Positions 1 through 9,176 of a DNA stretch of 64,000 nt are shown piece by piece. This DNA is from Betaproteobacteria bacterium HGW-Betaproteobacteria-22. Lineage in GTDB: Bacteria; Pseudomonadota; Gammaproteobacteria; Burkholderiales; Methylophilaceae. A model generated the notes under the pieces. That model saw nothing but the letters and a program-made list of their open reading frames with translations, had not been told where the DNA came from and did not search any database. Within the stretch, counting starts at the first letter, position 1. Every line of letters begins with the position of its first letter. The position numbers and the translations under genes are program-made. Where the stretch lies: the NCBI GenBank assembly GCA_002842285.1, contig PHCJ01000005.1, positions 1 to 64,000 of the forward strand, in the 5' to 3' direction.

Positions 1-27
1 TGTATCTGTATATTTCGAGGTCTTCAT
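1..27 (-). CDS. IS3-family transposase OrfA, N-terminal fragment at window edge
   Basis: The start codon is the complement of 25-27 and the visible residues are MKTSKYTDT, a typical opening for IS3-family OrfA proteins (usually MK.S.YT..QI). A CAGGAG ribosome-binding site lies seven bases upstream of the ATG. The rest of the gene is outside the window, so whether the element is intact cannot be judged. Only nine residues support the call, but start, ribosome-binding site and the plausible terminal repeat agree. Confidence 0.6.
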
Positions 28-98
28 AGAAATTCTCCTGTTAATAGTTTACGAGAAATTTCTACTTTTAAATGTGACTATTTTTAGGGGGGATTACA
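1..98 (-). mobile_element. Right-hand end of an IS3-family insertion sequence
   Basis: The first nine codons of a transposase OrfA lie on the minus strand at the window edge. About 70 bases upstream of that start, the minus strand reads TGTAATCCCCCC (positions 98 to 87). A terminal TG followed by a C-run is how many IS3-type ends begin. I place the element boundary at 98 by inference, because the other terminal repeat and the target-site duplication lie outside the window. The element separates acpP from whatever lies upstream, usually fabG in this kind of genome. Confidence 0.55.
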
Positions 99-120
99 TT
101 TATAATTTATGATAGTTTTT

Positions 121-148
121 TTGTATTCTTTCTCAATTTTGATAGAAT
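121..148 (+). promoter_or_regulatory. Candidate sigma-70 promoter for acpP
   Basis: TTGTAT at 121-126 and TAGAAT at 143-148 are separated by 16 bases, close to the consensus hexamers. This would start transcription near 155, with the GAAGGGG ribosome-binding site at 181-187 in front of the acpP ATG. With an IS element just upstream, acpP probably depends on this promoter. Judged by eye. Confidence 0.45.
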
Positions 149-194
149 ACGGTCTAGTCGTAAGGCTATTTTTTCTTTTTGAAGGGGTAATTAG

Positions 195-431
195 ATGTCT
201 GACATCGAACAACGCGTTAAAAAAATTGTTGCTGAACAACTGGGTGCAAATGAAGCTGATGTTAAAAATGCATCATCATTTGTAGATGACTTGGGTGCTG
301 ACTCATTAGATACAGTTGAGTTGGTGATGGCGCTGGAAGAAGAATTTGACTGCGAAATTCCTGATGAAGAAGCAGAAAAAATCACAACTGTTCAATTAGC
401 GATTGATTACATCAATACTAACCTGAAGTAA
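195..431 (+). CDS. acpP: Acyl carrier protein
   Basis: This 78-residue acidic protein carries growing acyl chains on a 4'-phosphopantetheine arm during fatty-acid synthesis in the cytoplasm. The attachment motif DSLDTVEL is present, with the modified serine at residue 37, and the length is the family norm. The GAAGGGG ribosome-binding site eight bases upstream supports the start. fabF follows at a 112-base distance, as in most proteobacterial fab clusters, but a strong terminator lies between them. An IS3 element lies upstream where fabG would be expected. Confidence 0.97.
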   Translation: MSDIEQRVKKIVAEQLGANEADVKNASSFVDDLGADSLDTVELVMALEEEFDCEIPDEEAEKITTVQLAIDYINTNLK

Positions 432-445
432 TATGGCTTTTATTG

Positions 446-482
446 GGCAATAAACTCTATCTGGAGTTTATTGCCTTTTTTA
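446..482 (+). terminator. Rho-independent terminator after acpP
   Basis: A perfect 12-bp stem, GGCAATAAACTC (446-457) with GAGTTTATTGCC (464-475), has a six-base loop and is followed by seven T residues. It would stop or attenuate transcription between acpP and fabF, letting the abundant acyl carrier protein mRNA end early. Confidence 0.9.
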
Positions 483-543
483 TTTGTTGCACCGTAGTGT
501 CGTGCATCACTCACAATAACACTGCATCATAAGGGTAGGCTTC

Positions 544-1776
544 ATGTCCAAACGGAGAGTCGTTGTTACAGGTCTTGGTGTTGTTTCACCAGTCGGCATT
601 GGTGTTAAAACTGCATGGGATAATCTAATTGCCGGAAAGTCCGGCATTACACAAATCACTAAATTCGATGCCAGTGCATTTGCTTCTACGATAGCCGGAG
701 AGGTGAAAGGTTTTAAGGCTGAGGATTACATTCCAGCCAAAGATGCAAGACGGATGGATACCTTTATTCAATACGGACTGGCGGCTGCAATAGAGGCAGT
801 TAAAGATTCAGGTATTGTTGCCACGGAAGAAAATGCTGAGCGCATTGGGGTATCAATAGGCTCTGGGATTGGCGGCATGCAGTTTATTGAAGATACAGAT
901 CTTCTTTATCAGGAATCCGGTCCACGTAAAATTTCACCATTCTTTATTCCAGGCACTATCATCAACATGATTTCTGGTAATTTGAGCATCATGTTCGGTT
1001 TTAAAGGCCCGAACGTAGCTATCGTGACCGCCTGTACCACAGGCACCCATTCTATTGGAGATGCCTCACGCATGATTGAATACGGTGATGCGGATGTGAT
1101 GATTGCAGGTGGTGCTGAGGCTGCGATTACACGTTTAAGCGTGGGTGGTTTTGCTGCTTCACGCGCGCTTTCTACACGTAATGACGACCCTGCAACCGCC
1201 AGTCGGCCTTGGGACAAAGACCGTGACGGTTTTGTGATAGGTGAGGGTGCGGGTGTGCTGGTGTTGGAGGAGTATGAACATGCTAAAAAACGTGGCGCAA
1301 GAATTTATGCGGAATTGAGTGGTTACGGTATGAGTGCCGATGCATATCATATGACAGCGCCCAATATGGATGGGCCGCGTCGCTCGATGCGCAACGCCAT
1401 GCAGAATGCAGGTGTTAGTCCTGATAAAGTGCAGTTTGTAAATGCGCACGGTACTTCAACCCCATTGGGAGATGCCAATGAAACGAATGCGATTAAAGCC
1501 GCATTTGGTGATCATGCTTATAATTTAGTTGTGAATTCAACTAAGTCAATGACGGGTCATTTATTGGGGGGCGCAGGTGGTTTGGAGTCCGTGTTCACAG
1601 TGCTGTCTGTTCATCATCAGGTTTCACCGCCTACAATCAATATTTTCAATCAAGATCCCGAGTGCGATCTGGACTTCTGCGCGAATACCGCGCGTGATTT
1701 GAAAATTGAATACGCGCTGAAGAATAACTTTGGTTTTGGTGGCACTAACGGTAGCTTGTTATTCAAAAAAGTTTGA
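544..1776 (+). CDS. fabF: 3-oxoacyl-[acyl-carrier-protein] synthase II (KAS II)
   Basis: This condensing enzyme elongates acyl-ACP with malonyl-ACP. At 410 residues it is full length. The active-site cysteine lies in [12 protein letters not shown] (Cys164). The two catalytic histidines lie in [11 protein letters not shown] and [10 protein letters not shown], and the glycine-rich C-terminus NNFGFGGTN is intact. Position after acpP is the standard arrangement. A terminator follows, so it may be transcribed on its own. Confidence 0.97.
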   Translation: MSKRRVVVTGLGVVSPVGIGVKTAWDNLIAGKSGITQITKFDASAFASTIAGEVKGFKAEDYIPAKDARRMDTFIQYGLAAAIEAVKDSGIVATEENAERIGVSIGSGIGGMQFIEDTDLLYQESGPRKISPFFIPGTIINMISGNLSIMFGFKGPNVAIVTACTTGTHSIGDASRMIEYGDADVMIAGGAEAAITRLSVGGFAASRALSTRNDDPATASRPWDKDRDGFVIGEGAGVLVLEEYEHAKKRGARIYAELSGYGMSADAYHMTAPNMDGPRRSMRNAMQNAGVSPDKVQFVNAHGTSTPLGDANETNAIKAAFGDHAYNLVVNSTKSMTGHLLGGAGGLESVFTVLSVHHQVSPPTINIFNQDPECDLDFCANTARDLKIEYALKNNFGFGGTNGSLLFKKV

Positions 1777-1798
1777 TTTATTACGTAGCTCGTCATCC

Positions 1799-1835
1799 AA
1801 AACCCGCCGGATAGGTACTGGCGGGTTTTATTTTG
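1799..1835 (+). terminator. Rho-independent terminator after fabF
   Basis: AAAACCCGCC (1799-1808) pairs with GGCGGGTTTT (1820-1829) around an 11-base loop, and the stem ends in a T-rich run. The spacer from 1777 to 1971 shows no gene besides this hairpin. Confidence 0.85.
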
Positions 1836-1971
1836 CCTGGAGATATTTGAAAGATGTATGCAAAATCACCGATTCTAATTGCTGGGTCAGCCAGTCCACT
1901 TCTTCACGTAGGTCAAGTTCTACGCCAGATTAAGTAGTGTATTTAGTGCCGCTATGGTTTAATTATGACTT

Positions 1972-2808
1972 ATGACACTTAGGCATTCATCTCTTGTAAA
2001 CGGCAGTTTTGAACATGCGGTATCGGTGTTTGACCGTGGTTTTTTTTATGGGGATGGTGTGTTTCGTACCATGCAGGTTCGCAACGGCTTGCCTGTCAAT
2101 TGGCCGTTTCATTATCAGAAGTTAGTGGCGGACTGTGCAGCGATTGGCATTGTTTGCCCAAGTGCTGAGCTTTTAATTCACGATTTATCCATACTGTTTC
2201 CTATACATGAGTTAGACGAGCAGACTGCATGGGTTGCCAAGATAATCGTCACCCGGGGCGAGGGGGCACGTGGCTACGCTCCCCCAGCGGTAACAGTGCC
2301 TACGCGAGTGTTGATTAAGTCACCCATGCCGGTATATGCAAAGATGCACTATACAGAAGGCGTACGCATCCATGTGTGTGAAACAACTTTGGCGAGGCAG
2401 CCTAAACTGGCGGGTATTAAGCATTTGAACCGTCTTGAAAACGTATTGGCACGTATGGAGTGGCGTGATGAGTCTATATTTGACGGATTGCTTTTGGATG
2501 ATCAGGGCAATGTAATTGAGTGCACCATGAGCAATCTATTTGCACGGTTTGGCCAACAGCTAATCACGCCGGATTTAACGCAATGTGGTGTTGCAGGGAT
2601 TACCAGGCAGCATATTCTAGGCTTGGGAAAATTGCTGGGGTTGGAAGTGCGTGTCGGTCAAGTGGCTTTAGATAAACTGCTGCAGGCGGACGAGGTGTTG
2701 ATTTGCAATAGCTTGTTTGGCGTATTTCAAGTAACTGGCATGGCTGATATTGTCTGGGACCGGCAGGCGCTTGCTTCAAAAATAAGAAAATTGATTACGC
2801 ATGATTAG
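1972..2808 (+). CDS. pabC: Aminodeoxychorismate lyase
   Basis: This PLP-dependent fold-type IV enzyme converts 4-amino-4-deoxychorismate to p-aminobenzoate and pyruvate for folate synthesis. Family signatures are FDRGFFYGDGVFRTM near the N-terminus, the lysine-containing KHLNRLENVLAR segment and the cofactor-contact region ECTMSNLF. Its length of 278 residues is typical. An earlier ATG at 1965 reads into a stop after five codons, so 1972 is the start. The last eight bases overlap the start of mltG, a translationally coupled pair common in proteobacteria. Branched-chain aminotransferase is excluded by length and context. Confidence 0.93.
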   Translation: MTLRHSSLVNGSFEHAVSVFDRGFFYGDGVFRTMQVRNGLPVNWPFHYQKLVADCAAIGIVCPSAELLIHDLSILFPIHELDEQTAWVAKIIVTRGEGARGYAPPAVTVPTRVLIKSPMPVYAKMHYTEGVRIHVCETTLARQPKLAGIKHLNRLENVLARMEWRDESIFDGLLLDDQGNVIECTMSNLFARFGQQLITPDLTQCGVAGITRQHILGLGKLLGLEVRVGQVALDKLLQADEVLICNSLFGVFQVTGMADIVWDRQALASKIRKLITHD

Positions 2809-3796
2809 ACGACTTAAAATTCTTTTGTTACTTACTGTTTTTACCGGGCTAGGCTTATGTGCATGGCTTGTGCATTATGCAGTTTCCCCTCTCAAACTAA
2901 AACCCAGTAGCCAGGAAATCAGTATTCAATCCAAAAGTGGGCTCAGGAGTATTGCGAATCAGCTGGTTGCACAAGGTGTTTTGCAAGAACCATGGCGCTT
3001 TATACTGATCGCAAAATTGTTAAACAAAGAGCAGACTTTGCAAGCAGGGGAATATACGCTAAATCGTAATATCTCTCCGTATCATTTATTACTGTCTTTA
3101 AATCATGGCAAAACGACAAAGGGCAGTGTCACTTTTATCGAAGGGCGTACGTTTGCGAATATGCGTCAGAAATTGGCGCAAAATGATGCTGTAAAGCAGA
3201 CGGTTCAACACTGGTCCGATCAGCAGATCATGCACGCTTTAGGTGCTAATTACACGGTGCCGGAAGGTTTGTTCTTTCCAGATACGTTTTATTTTAACCG
3301 CAACACCACGGATATTGCGTTATTGAAAATTAGTTATGACGCAATGCAGAGTAAATTGAATGTAGCCTGGCAAAACAGGGCGTCTGATTTGCCTTATAAA
3401 AATCCGTATGAAGCATTAATCATGGCTTCAATTATTGAAAAAGAAACAGGCTTGCCGAGTGAGCGCCCCATGATTGCAGGTGTATTTGTCAACCGGTTAA
3501 GAATGGGGATGCGTCTGCAAACAGACCCTACTGTTATCTATGGGATGGGGGCGCAGTACAATGGCAATATTCGCAAAAAAGACTTGCTGACAGACACACC
3601 ATACAACACCTACACTAGAAATGGCTTGCCTCCCACGCCGATTGCAATGCCGGGCTTGGCCGCAATTGAGGCTGCCTTGCACCCTGCGCAAACCAAGGCG
3701 CTTTATTTTGTGGGCAAGGGGGATGGCAGCCATGCTTTTTCTAATAATTTGAGTGACCATAATCGGGCGGTAGTGAAATACCAGTTGAAAAAGTAA
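2801..3796 (+). CDS. mltG: Endolytic murein transglycosylase
   Basis: This inner-membrane YceG-like lytic transglycosylase cleaves nascent glycan strands in the periplasm and is thought to set their length. Residues 5-28 form a single membrane anchor, followed by a LysM-like region and the YceG domain. The catalytic glutamate lies in IMASIIEKETGLPSE, and the conserved LQTDPTVIYG and YNTYTRNGLPPTPI motifs are intact. Length is 331 residues. It overlaps pabC and is followed three bases later by tmk. Confidence 0.95.
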   Translation: MIRRLKILLLLTVFTGLGLCAWLVHYAVSPLKLKPSSQEISIQSKSGLRSIANQLVAQGVLQEPWRFILIAKLLNKEQTLQAGEYTLNRNISPYHLLLSLNHGKTTKGSVTFIEGRTFANMRQKLAQNDAVKQTVQHWSDQQIMHALGANYTVPEGLFFPDTFYFNRNTTDIALLKISYDAMQSKLNVAWQNRASDLPYKNPYEALIMASIIEKETGLPSERPMIAGVFVNRLRMGMRLQTDPTVIYGMGAQYNGNIRKKDLLTDTPYNTYTRNGLPPTPIAMPGLAAIEAALHPAQTKALYFVGKGDGSHAFSNNLSDHNRAVVKYQLKK

Positions 3797-3799
3797 ATC

Positions 3800-4405
3800 A
3801 TGACAGCTAAATTTATTACATTAGAGGGAATGGATGGTGCAGGTAAAAGCACGCATATTCCCAATATTATTAAAATGCTGGGTGCTCGCGGTGTGGAGGT
3901 GATCTCTACCAGAGAGCCGGGTGGCACAGAACTGGGAGAGAAGTTACGCACATTGCTGCTGCACGAAAACATGCACCCAGAAACCGAAACCCTGTTAATG
4001 TTTGCTGCCCGGCGAGAGCATATTGCCCAAGTTATATTGCCTGCGCTGGCACGTGGCGCCTATGTGTTGTCGGATAGATTCACCGACGCTACCTATGCTT
4101 ATCAGGCCGGTGCCAAAGGTGTGGCGGCAAACAAGGTTGTGCAGTTGGAGCAATGGGTGCAGGAGGGATTGCAGCCGGATGTCACCTTGTTATTTGATGT
4201 GCCGGTGGAGGTGAGCGTGGCGCGTTTATCCAATGCGCGTACGCCAGATAAATTTGAGCGTGAGTCAGCAGAGTTTTTTGCTAAGATCAGAGAGGCTTAT
4301 TTGCTGCGTGCGCGTGAAAACCCTGAACGGTTTAAAATTATCAATGCCAATCAGCCGTTAGATAAAGTTTATAAGGCTGTGGAAGCGCAGATTGCGGTGC
4401 TGTGA
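3800..4405 (+). CDS. tmk: Thymidylate kinase
   Basis: This enzyme phosphorylates dTMP to dTDP. The P-loop is [12 protein letters not shown] (residues 8-19), the DR(Y/F) motif appears as [12 protein letters not shown], and [11 protein letters not shown] binds the nucleotide. At 201 residues it is normal length. It starts three bases after mltG and overlaps holB by four bases, indicating one operon. Confidence 0.96.
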   Translation: MTAKFITLEGMDGAGKSTHIPNIIKMLGARGVEVISTREPGGTELGEKLRTLLLHENMHPETETLLMFAARREHIAQVILPALARGAYVLSDRFTDATYAYQAGAKGVAANKVVQLEQWVQEGLQPDVTLLFDVPVEVSVARLSNARTPDKFERESAEFFAKIREAYLLRARENPERFKIINANQPLDKVYKAVEAQIAVL

Positions 4406-5406
4406 TGATTGTGCAGCAGTTATACCCATGGCAACACAATGTCTGGCAAAGGTTAATGCACGACTCTGCGCGTTTGTCGCATGCCTATCTATTGCATGGT
4501 CGTGCTGGTATTGGTAAATATGCGTTTGCACGCTATGTGAGTCAGGCGCTGTTATGTGCGCATCGGCACAGCGATGGCAGGGCCTGCGGAGAATGTGCCA
4601 GCTGTAAATGGTTTCAGGATGAAAGTCACCCTGATTTTAGGCTGTTAACGCCTGAGCAAGAGGTTGAAGCCGGTGAAGAGATTGCGCCTACAAAAAAAAC
4701 CAAAAAAAAGACGCAGATTTCAGTCGCACAGATACGGAATTTACATGATTTTCTGGGCCTGTCGAGCCACCAAAGCATTGGCATGCGTATTGTGCTTATT
4801 CAACCTGCGGAATCTTTAAATCTTGCATCGGCGAATGCGCTCCTGAAGATGTTAGAAGAGCCTGCCCCTGGCGTGGTGTTCATATTGATTGCGAACCAGT
4901 TGCAGCGATTGTTGCCTACGATTATCAGTCGATGCCAAAAAGTCACTATGCCAGTGCCTGGCGAATCTGAAGCGCTGGCATGGCTGGAGGCGCAACAGAT
5001 AAAGAATGCGAGGCAGCAGTTAGCCTATATGGAAGGTTCGCCACTAAAAGTCTATAGCGAGCAGGCTTGTTTTGCGGATTTGGATACCTTGTGGCGCTCG
5101 TTGGCCTTAGGGCCTCAATTGCAGCCGAATTTTACAGCGCCAATGCTGATTGCCAACACCGTGGAGTTTGGACTGATTGCTTTGCAAAAATGGATATATG
5201 ATATTGTTGCAGTTAAGCTTGGACAGCATGTACGATACCATTTACAGTATATGAGTGCTTTGCAAGCATTGGCGGAGAAGGTAAACTTGAACCGTTTGTT
5301 TGAATTCCAGAAAAAAATTAACGAATTGAAAAAATTGGCTACGCACCCGTTAAATCATGAATTGCAAATAGAAGCGGTGTTGCTTGATTATACCAAGCTC
5401 TTTTAA
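4402..5406 (+). CDS. holB: DNA polymerase III subunit delta'
   Basis: This clamp-loader subunit has an AAA+ fold. The N-terminus has [18 protein letters not shown], a zinc site formed by four cysteines (CAHRH...CGECASC, about residues 53-73) and the sensor segment [12 protein letters not shown] lysine-rich stretch near residue 95 (TKKTKKKTQ) is a low-complexity insertion. The start overlaps the tmk stop by four bases. Two adjacent ATGs are possible (MMIVQQ), differing by one residue. Confidence 0.93.
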   Translation: MMIVQQLYPWQHNVWQRLMHDSARLSHAYLLHGRAGIGKYAFARYVSQALLCAHRHSDGRACGECASCKWFQDESHPDFRLLTPEQEVEAGEEIAPTKKTKKKTQISVAQIRNLHDFLGLSSHQSIGMRIVLIQPAESLNLASANALLKMLEEPAPGVVFILIANQLQRLLPTIISRCQKVTMPVPGESEALAWLEAQQIKNARQQLAYMEGSPLKVYSEQACFADLDTLWRSLALGPQLQPNFTAPMLIANTVEFGLIALQKWIYDIVAVKLGQHVRYHLQYMSALQALAEKVNLNRLFEFQKKINELKKLATHPLNHELQIEAVLLDYTKLF

Positions 5407-5449
5407 GCAAGATTTTTAAAACGTACTGCCTACCGGAATAGAGTTAATT

Positions 5450-5824
5450 ATGGCTGAAGACATCAGAGAAGAAAGTAAATCAGCAGCACCTAAACCAGGG
5501 GTTTTGTCACTGGCAATCAAAGAGAAAGCGGCTTTATACGCTGCTTACATGCCTTTTTTGCAAAACGGTGGATTGTTTATACCTACAACTAAACATTTCA
5601 AAATAGGCGAAGAAGTCTTCATGTTGCTGAGTTTGATTGATGACCCGGTCAAGCTAAAAGTGGTGGGTAATGTGGTGTGGATTACACCAACGACACAAGG
5701 TAACAAGCCGCAGGGAATTGGTGTGCAATTTAACGAACAAAGTGGTGGGCAAGAGGCAAGACTTAAAATTGAGGGCTTGCTGGGCAATGCGCTCAAATCC
5801 TCACGTGCCACGCACACCATGTAG
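5450..5824 (+). CDS. PilZ domain protein (type IV pilus assembly PilZ type)
   Basis: This is a 124-residue single-domain PilZ protein. The beta-barrel part runs from NGGLFIPT through GEEVFMLLSLIDDP to GNVVWITPTTQGNKPQGIGVQF. The RxxxR motif that canonical c-di-GMP-binding PilZ proteins carry is not obvious, so it resembles the non-binding pilus-assembly type found next to holB in many beta- and gammaproteobacteria. It may not bind c-di-GMP. No pilus genes are in the window. Confidence 0.85.
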   Translation: MAEDIREESKSAAPKPGVLSLAIKEKAALYAAYMPFLQNGGLFIPTTKHFKIGEEVFMLLSLIDDPVKLKVVGNVVWITPTTQGNKPQGIGVQFNEQSGGQEARLKIEGLLGNALKSSRATHTM

Positions 5825-5846
5825 TGCAGGAGATGATTGAGATTTT

Positions 5847-6617
5847 ATGCTTGTTGATTCACACTGCCATTTAAATTTCCCCGAGCTTTCTGCCAATTTA
5901 CCTGTGATCAAACAGGCCATGCATGACCATGGGGTTGGGCATGCACTGTGTATTTCAGTGACTTTAGCGGACTTTCCTCAGGTATTGTCGCTGGCCGAAG
6001 CTCATGATCATTTTTATGCGACTGTTGGTGTGCATCCGGACTATGAAGATATTCAGGAACCCACCTTGAATGAGTTGATTGCGCTTGCACAACACCCCAA
6101 AGTCATCGGCATAGGTGAAACAGGGTTGGATTATTTCAGGTTGACCGGTGACTTGGCTTGGCAACGTGCCCGATTCCGTACGCATATTCAGGCGGCTATT
6201 GCCGTAGGAAAGCCTCTGGTAATTCATACGCGCAATGCAGCTGACGATACATTACGCATAATGCGTGAAGAAAACGCGCAGCAGGTGGGCGGTGTGATGC
6301 ATTGTTTCACAGAAAGTCTGGATGTAGCTATGCAGGCAATTGCGTTAGGGTTTTATATTTCATTTTCAGGCATTGTTACTTTTAAGAATGCACTGTCGAT
6401 TAAAGAGGTTGCCAGGCAAGTTCCGCTGGATCGCGTGCTTGTGGAAACCGACTCGCCTTATTTGGCTCCTGTGCCGTATCGCGGAAAAATCAATCAGCCA
6501 GCCTACGTTAAATATGTGGCTGAAGAAATTGCCAGTTTGCGAGGCATTTCGTATGAGGAAGTTTCAACTGCAACGACTGATAATTTCTTTCGCTTATTTA
6601 AGCATGCTAAACGCTAG
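5847..6617 (+). CDS. TatD-family metal-dependent DNase
   Basis: This TIM-barrel hydrolase carries metal ligands in DSHCHL (start of protein), GETGLDYF, HTRNA, MHCFTES and ETDSPYLAPVPYRGK. At 256 residues it is full length. It follows the PilZ gene by 22 bases, a conserved holB-pilZ-tatD order. Family members act as 3'-5' exonucleases in DNA repair or RNA quality control. Which paralogue this is (TatD or YcfH-like) cannot be settled here, though the holB context favours YcfH. Confidence 0.93.
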   Translation: MLVDSHCHLNFPELSANLPVIKQAMHDHGVGHALCISVTLADFPQVLSLAEAHDHFYATVGVHPDYEDIQEPTLNELIALAQHPKVIGIGETGLDYFRLTGDLAWQRARFRTHIQAAIAVGKPLVIHTRNAADDTLRIMREENAQQVGGVMHCFTESLDVAMQAIALGFYISFSGIVTFKNALSIKEVARQVPLDRVLVETDSPYLAPVPYRGKINQPAYVKYVAEEIASLRGISYEEVSTATTDNFFRLFKHAKR

Positions 6618-6654
6618 AGAATTGGCGTTCATATGCCCTTAAAGTGACTTTTAC

Positions 6655-7416
6655 ATGCAATTAACCATGTTAGGTGTAGGTTCCAGTGCAGGCACGCCCA
6701 TGATAGGCTGCCAGTGTGCTACTTGCGCGTCTACGGACGTGCGCAATCACAGGACACGTTGCTCCAGTGTGGTGACACTCAATAATGGCAAGGTGCTCTT
6801 GATTGATACTGGCCCTGATTTGCGACAGCAGGCCCTTAGGGAAGGTGTCACGCAGGTGGATGCGGTGTTATATACGCACACCCATGCCGATCACTTGCAT
6901 GGCATAGATGATTTGCGCGCTTTTTGTCAAAAGCAGCGCTGCCAGATTCCACTTTACGGCAGTGTCGATGCCATGCGGCATATTGCAGACAAGTTTGCTT
7001 ATACGCTACGTGAGCCCGGTGATTTCTGGGATTTGCCTATCCTGAAAGTGAATGCCGTCAGCGCACCTTTCGTACTGTTCGGGCAGGAAATTGTGCCTAT
7101 ACCTGTTAAGCACGGCCATAGCGATATTTATGGTTATCGTATTGGTAGTATGGCTTACATCACTGATGTTTCAGCAATTTCAGCAAGCGCAATGGCACTA
7201 TTGCAAAATCTGGATATATTGCTGTTGGATTGTTTGCGCTATGCACCGCATTATACGCATATTAATTTTGAACAAAGCATAGCCTTGGCGAGTCAGATAA
7301 ATGCAAAAGCGACCTATCTGATTCATATGACACATGATCTGGAATTTTCTGCACTGAGTGCGCAATTGCCACAGTATGTATACGCAGGCTATGACGGTTT
7401 AACACTTAATTTTTGA
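6655..7416 (+). CDS. Metallo-beta-lactamase-fold hydrolase (PhnP-like)
   Basis: The metal-binding motif THTHADHLHGIDDL is present, with further ligands in VKHGHSDIYGYR and IHMTHDLEF, and the N-terminal GVGSSAGTPMIGCQCATC matches PhnP/ElaC-like phosphodiesterases. Length is 253 residues. PhnP acts on cyclic phosphodiesters, but no phosphonate genes lie nearby, so the substrate is unknown. It starts 37 bases after the tatD-family gene and probably shares its transcript. Confidence 0.85.
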   Translation: MQLTMLGVGSSAGTPMIGCQCATCASTDVRNHRTRCSSVVTLNNGKVLLIDTGPDLRQQALREGVTQVDAVLYTHTHADHLHGIDDLRAFCQKQRCQIPLYGSVDAMRHIADKFAYTLREPGDFWDLPILKVNAVSAPFVLFGQEIVPIPVKHGHSDIYGYRIGSMAYITDVSAISASAMALLQNLDILLLDCLRYAPHYTHINFEQSIALASQINAKATYLIHMTHDLEFSALSAQLPQYVYAGYDGLTLNF

Positions 7417-7511
7417 CCATGATCATTTATCGTCAACGGATTTTAGTCTGATGCGCTGTTGTTCTATCACCCATATCAATGCGATAATAAGAACTTACTT
7501 TGGAGATTTAT

Positions 7512-7895
7512 ATGCAATCTAGTGTGAATAAAATTTTAGCGGTATTTTTTATGGCGGTAATTTTAGCTTTTGGCTTTACATTCTCACATGCAGCGCCACC
7601 CAAAAAGATTTATACAGAAGACGAATTCTTAAGTGCCTTTAGCGGGAAATCCAAAAAAGTGTTCACGGATAAATTGGGTAAACCTTTCAAGACCGGTATT
7701 TCAGTCAAGCCGTCAGGCGCGTCTAACGTGATGATGAGCGCAGGTGCCGATGAGAAAAAATCAAAACCGGTAAAAGTTGAGATGTGGTACTACAAAAACA
7801 TAGTAACTTACGACAATAAGCGCACTTACAAAGAAACTGAAATCACTTTTGTGAATGACCGGGCGATGAATATCGCTTTCTTTAATAACCGGTAA
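7512..7895 (+). CDS. Small secreted protein of unknown function
   Basis: This 127-residue protein has a clear Sec signal peptide (hydrophobic stretch to SHAAPPKK), so it is likely periplasmic. The mature part is basic, with FSGKSKKVFTDKLGKPFKTG and an aromatic beta-like tail. I do not recognise a family. The ATG at 7512 is preceded by GGAG at a good distance; an in-frame TTG at 7500 would add four residues and is less likely. Confidence 0.7.
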   Translation: MQSSVNKILAVFFMAVILAFGFTFSHAAPPKKIYTEDEFLSAFSGKSKKVFTDKLGKPFKTGISVKPSGASNVMMSAGADEKKSKPVKVEMWYYKNIVTYDNKRTYKETEITFVNDRAMNIAFFNNR

Positions 7896-8308
7896 AGTCT
7901 CATCTATATGCGGGAGGGTGTGGTCAATCGAAGTTACCACACCACGTCAATTCGTTCCTGCAATCTCATTTGCCATTAGTGCGAATGAAGCGCTCAAATA
8001 TCTGGCGCTTCTTTCCTGAACGATAACCATCAGGTATTTTGGCGCTGTTGCTTCTTTTGATATTCACGCGTCTGGATATCAATCTGCCACGGCTGAGGTT
8101 GTTTTTTATTTCTATTTTCTGGTGCTTTTGGCGTCAAAACTTTTTGGATTTAACCCGGACTTTCCATTAAGACTTGCCAGCGGCTGATAATCAACACTAA
8201 AGCCAACAAGTTGACATTCAAGTAGATGTAAAAGCGCCTAATAATAGTAAATCTGGGTTTACCTGATCTGCTCTAATTTTACTGGTCTAATATCCATCAA
8301 CCATCAAG
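7896..8308. other. Intergenic left flank of the island
   Basis: No convincing gene is present. The stretch has an 8-bp inverted repeat (GGTGTGGT at 7918-7925 with ACCACACC at 7937-7944) without a T-run. On the minus strand (about 8160 down to 8040) there is a short proline- and glutamine-rich reading frame that could be a gene remnant. At 8183-8261 lies a sequence related to one at the far end of the island. No copy of the tRNA-Leu 3' end is seen here. Confidence 0.6.
8183..8261. repeat. Left copy of the island-flanking diverged repeat (deleted form)
   Basis: Positions 8183-8216 match 30802-30835 at 30 of 34 bases, and 8208-8261 match 30905-30955 less perfectly. In the left copy the two parts are fused at AAGTTGACA, whereas the right copy has about 70 extra bases between AAGTTGGCA and AAGTTGACA. 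The left copy therefore looks like a deletion by recombination between these short direct repeats. Confidence 0.65.
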
Positions 8309-9067
8309 TTACCGATCCAGGCTTTGGTCCTGCATCTGATCTTGATGCGTTTCGTGCATTTTTTCTAAAACGCGTTTAATAATATCTTCCTGCTGGGTTT
8401 TAGGAATCTGCGCGTCTAACAACTCTTTAATTGTTGATGGATTCTGTTCGGTATTCATTTCGGTACTGATCGCTTTGCTGGCTGAGATAAGTTTTCGGTC
8501 TATCGCATCTTGCATGGCATCGTGCTGTTGGTACAAAATATTGCTTTGCTCAACGTCTGACTTATGAAGAAAGTATCCACTGAGTCTACCTTCAATATAG
8601 GACGATTCAAGTTTGGCGGGGTTGTTAAGGACATCGTTTTGTTTTAGCACCTCCCATGAAATCTCTTTAAAAAACTGCGCATTTTGTGTGAATGTAGAAG
8701 TGCCGTAATCTGTTTCAGCCTCCCGCTGGTAGGTTCTCAATAAATTGTGACGTAATTGTTCTGTATCAGATTGTGAGAAGTGGCTTTTATACTCGGATAG
8801 GTTAACCGCCAACTTGCTGCCATCCGGGTTGTGAATTACCAGTCCTGTCAGCTCATGACTATGTGCCTTGGCCTGCCATGAGGGCGTTACAGTAGAGTGT
8901 TTATTCGTGTCGTAAATACTGCCACCGAGATTAGCAGGGCTTAATATCTCATGATTACCTGCTGGAATGTAGGTGATGCCATTTATTTGCTGTTCGCCCG
9001 AAACGAGTGGGTAAACTGCTTGGCCAGTGACTGCTTGTTCAATGGGATTGTCAATTTTTTGATCCAT
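8309..9067 (-). CDS. Island cargo protein sharing a module with a putative metallopeptidase
   Basis: This 252-residue protein belongs to no family I recognise and has no signal peptide or membrane segment. Residues about 70-135 (GLVIHNPDGSKLAVNLSEYK, then FTQNAQFFKEI) resemble residues about 24-90 of the HEXXH protein at 25671-26639 (GFDLINPDQSALHIDLREYR, then FESNAHTFPKGI). It lacks the HEXXH part. The C-terminus is helical and glutamine-rich (IPKTQQEDIIKRVLEKM, then QDQMQDQS), like other cargo proteins here. AAGGA lies seven bases upstream of the ATG. It could be an effector, an effector remnant or a regulator of the related peptidase. It lies 109 bases downstream of the small paralogue pair and may share their sigma-54 promoter. 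Confidence 0.7.
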   Translation of the reverse strand: MDQKIDNPIEQAVTGQAVYPLVSGEQQINGITYIPAGNHEILSPANLGGSIYDTNKHSTVTPSWQAKAHSHELTGLVIHNPDGSKLAVNLSEYKSHFSQSDTEQLRHNLLRTYQREAETDYGTSTFTQNAQFFKEISWEVLKQNDVLNNPAKLESSYIEGRLSGYFLHKSDVEQSNILYQQHDAMQDAIDRKLISASKAISTEMNTEQNPSTIKELLDAQIPKTQQEDIIKRVLEKMHETHQDQMQDQSLDR

Positions 9068-9176
9068 GATTATTTCCTTATGCTTTTATTTTTTATTGCT
9101 TGTTGGGCCAATTGCTTATTCAGGTGAAGTTGGCTACGCATATTTCAACGCTGAGTTAATGGTTAGTTAAGTAATT

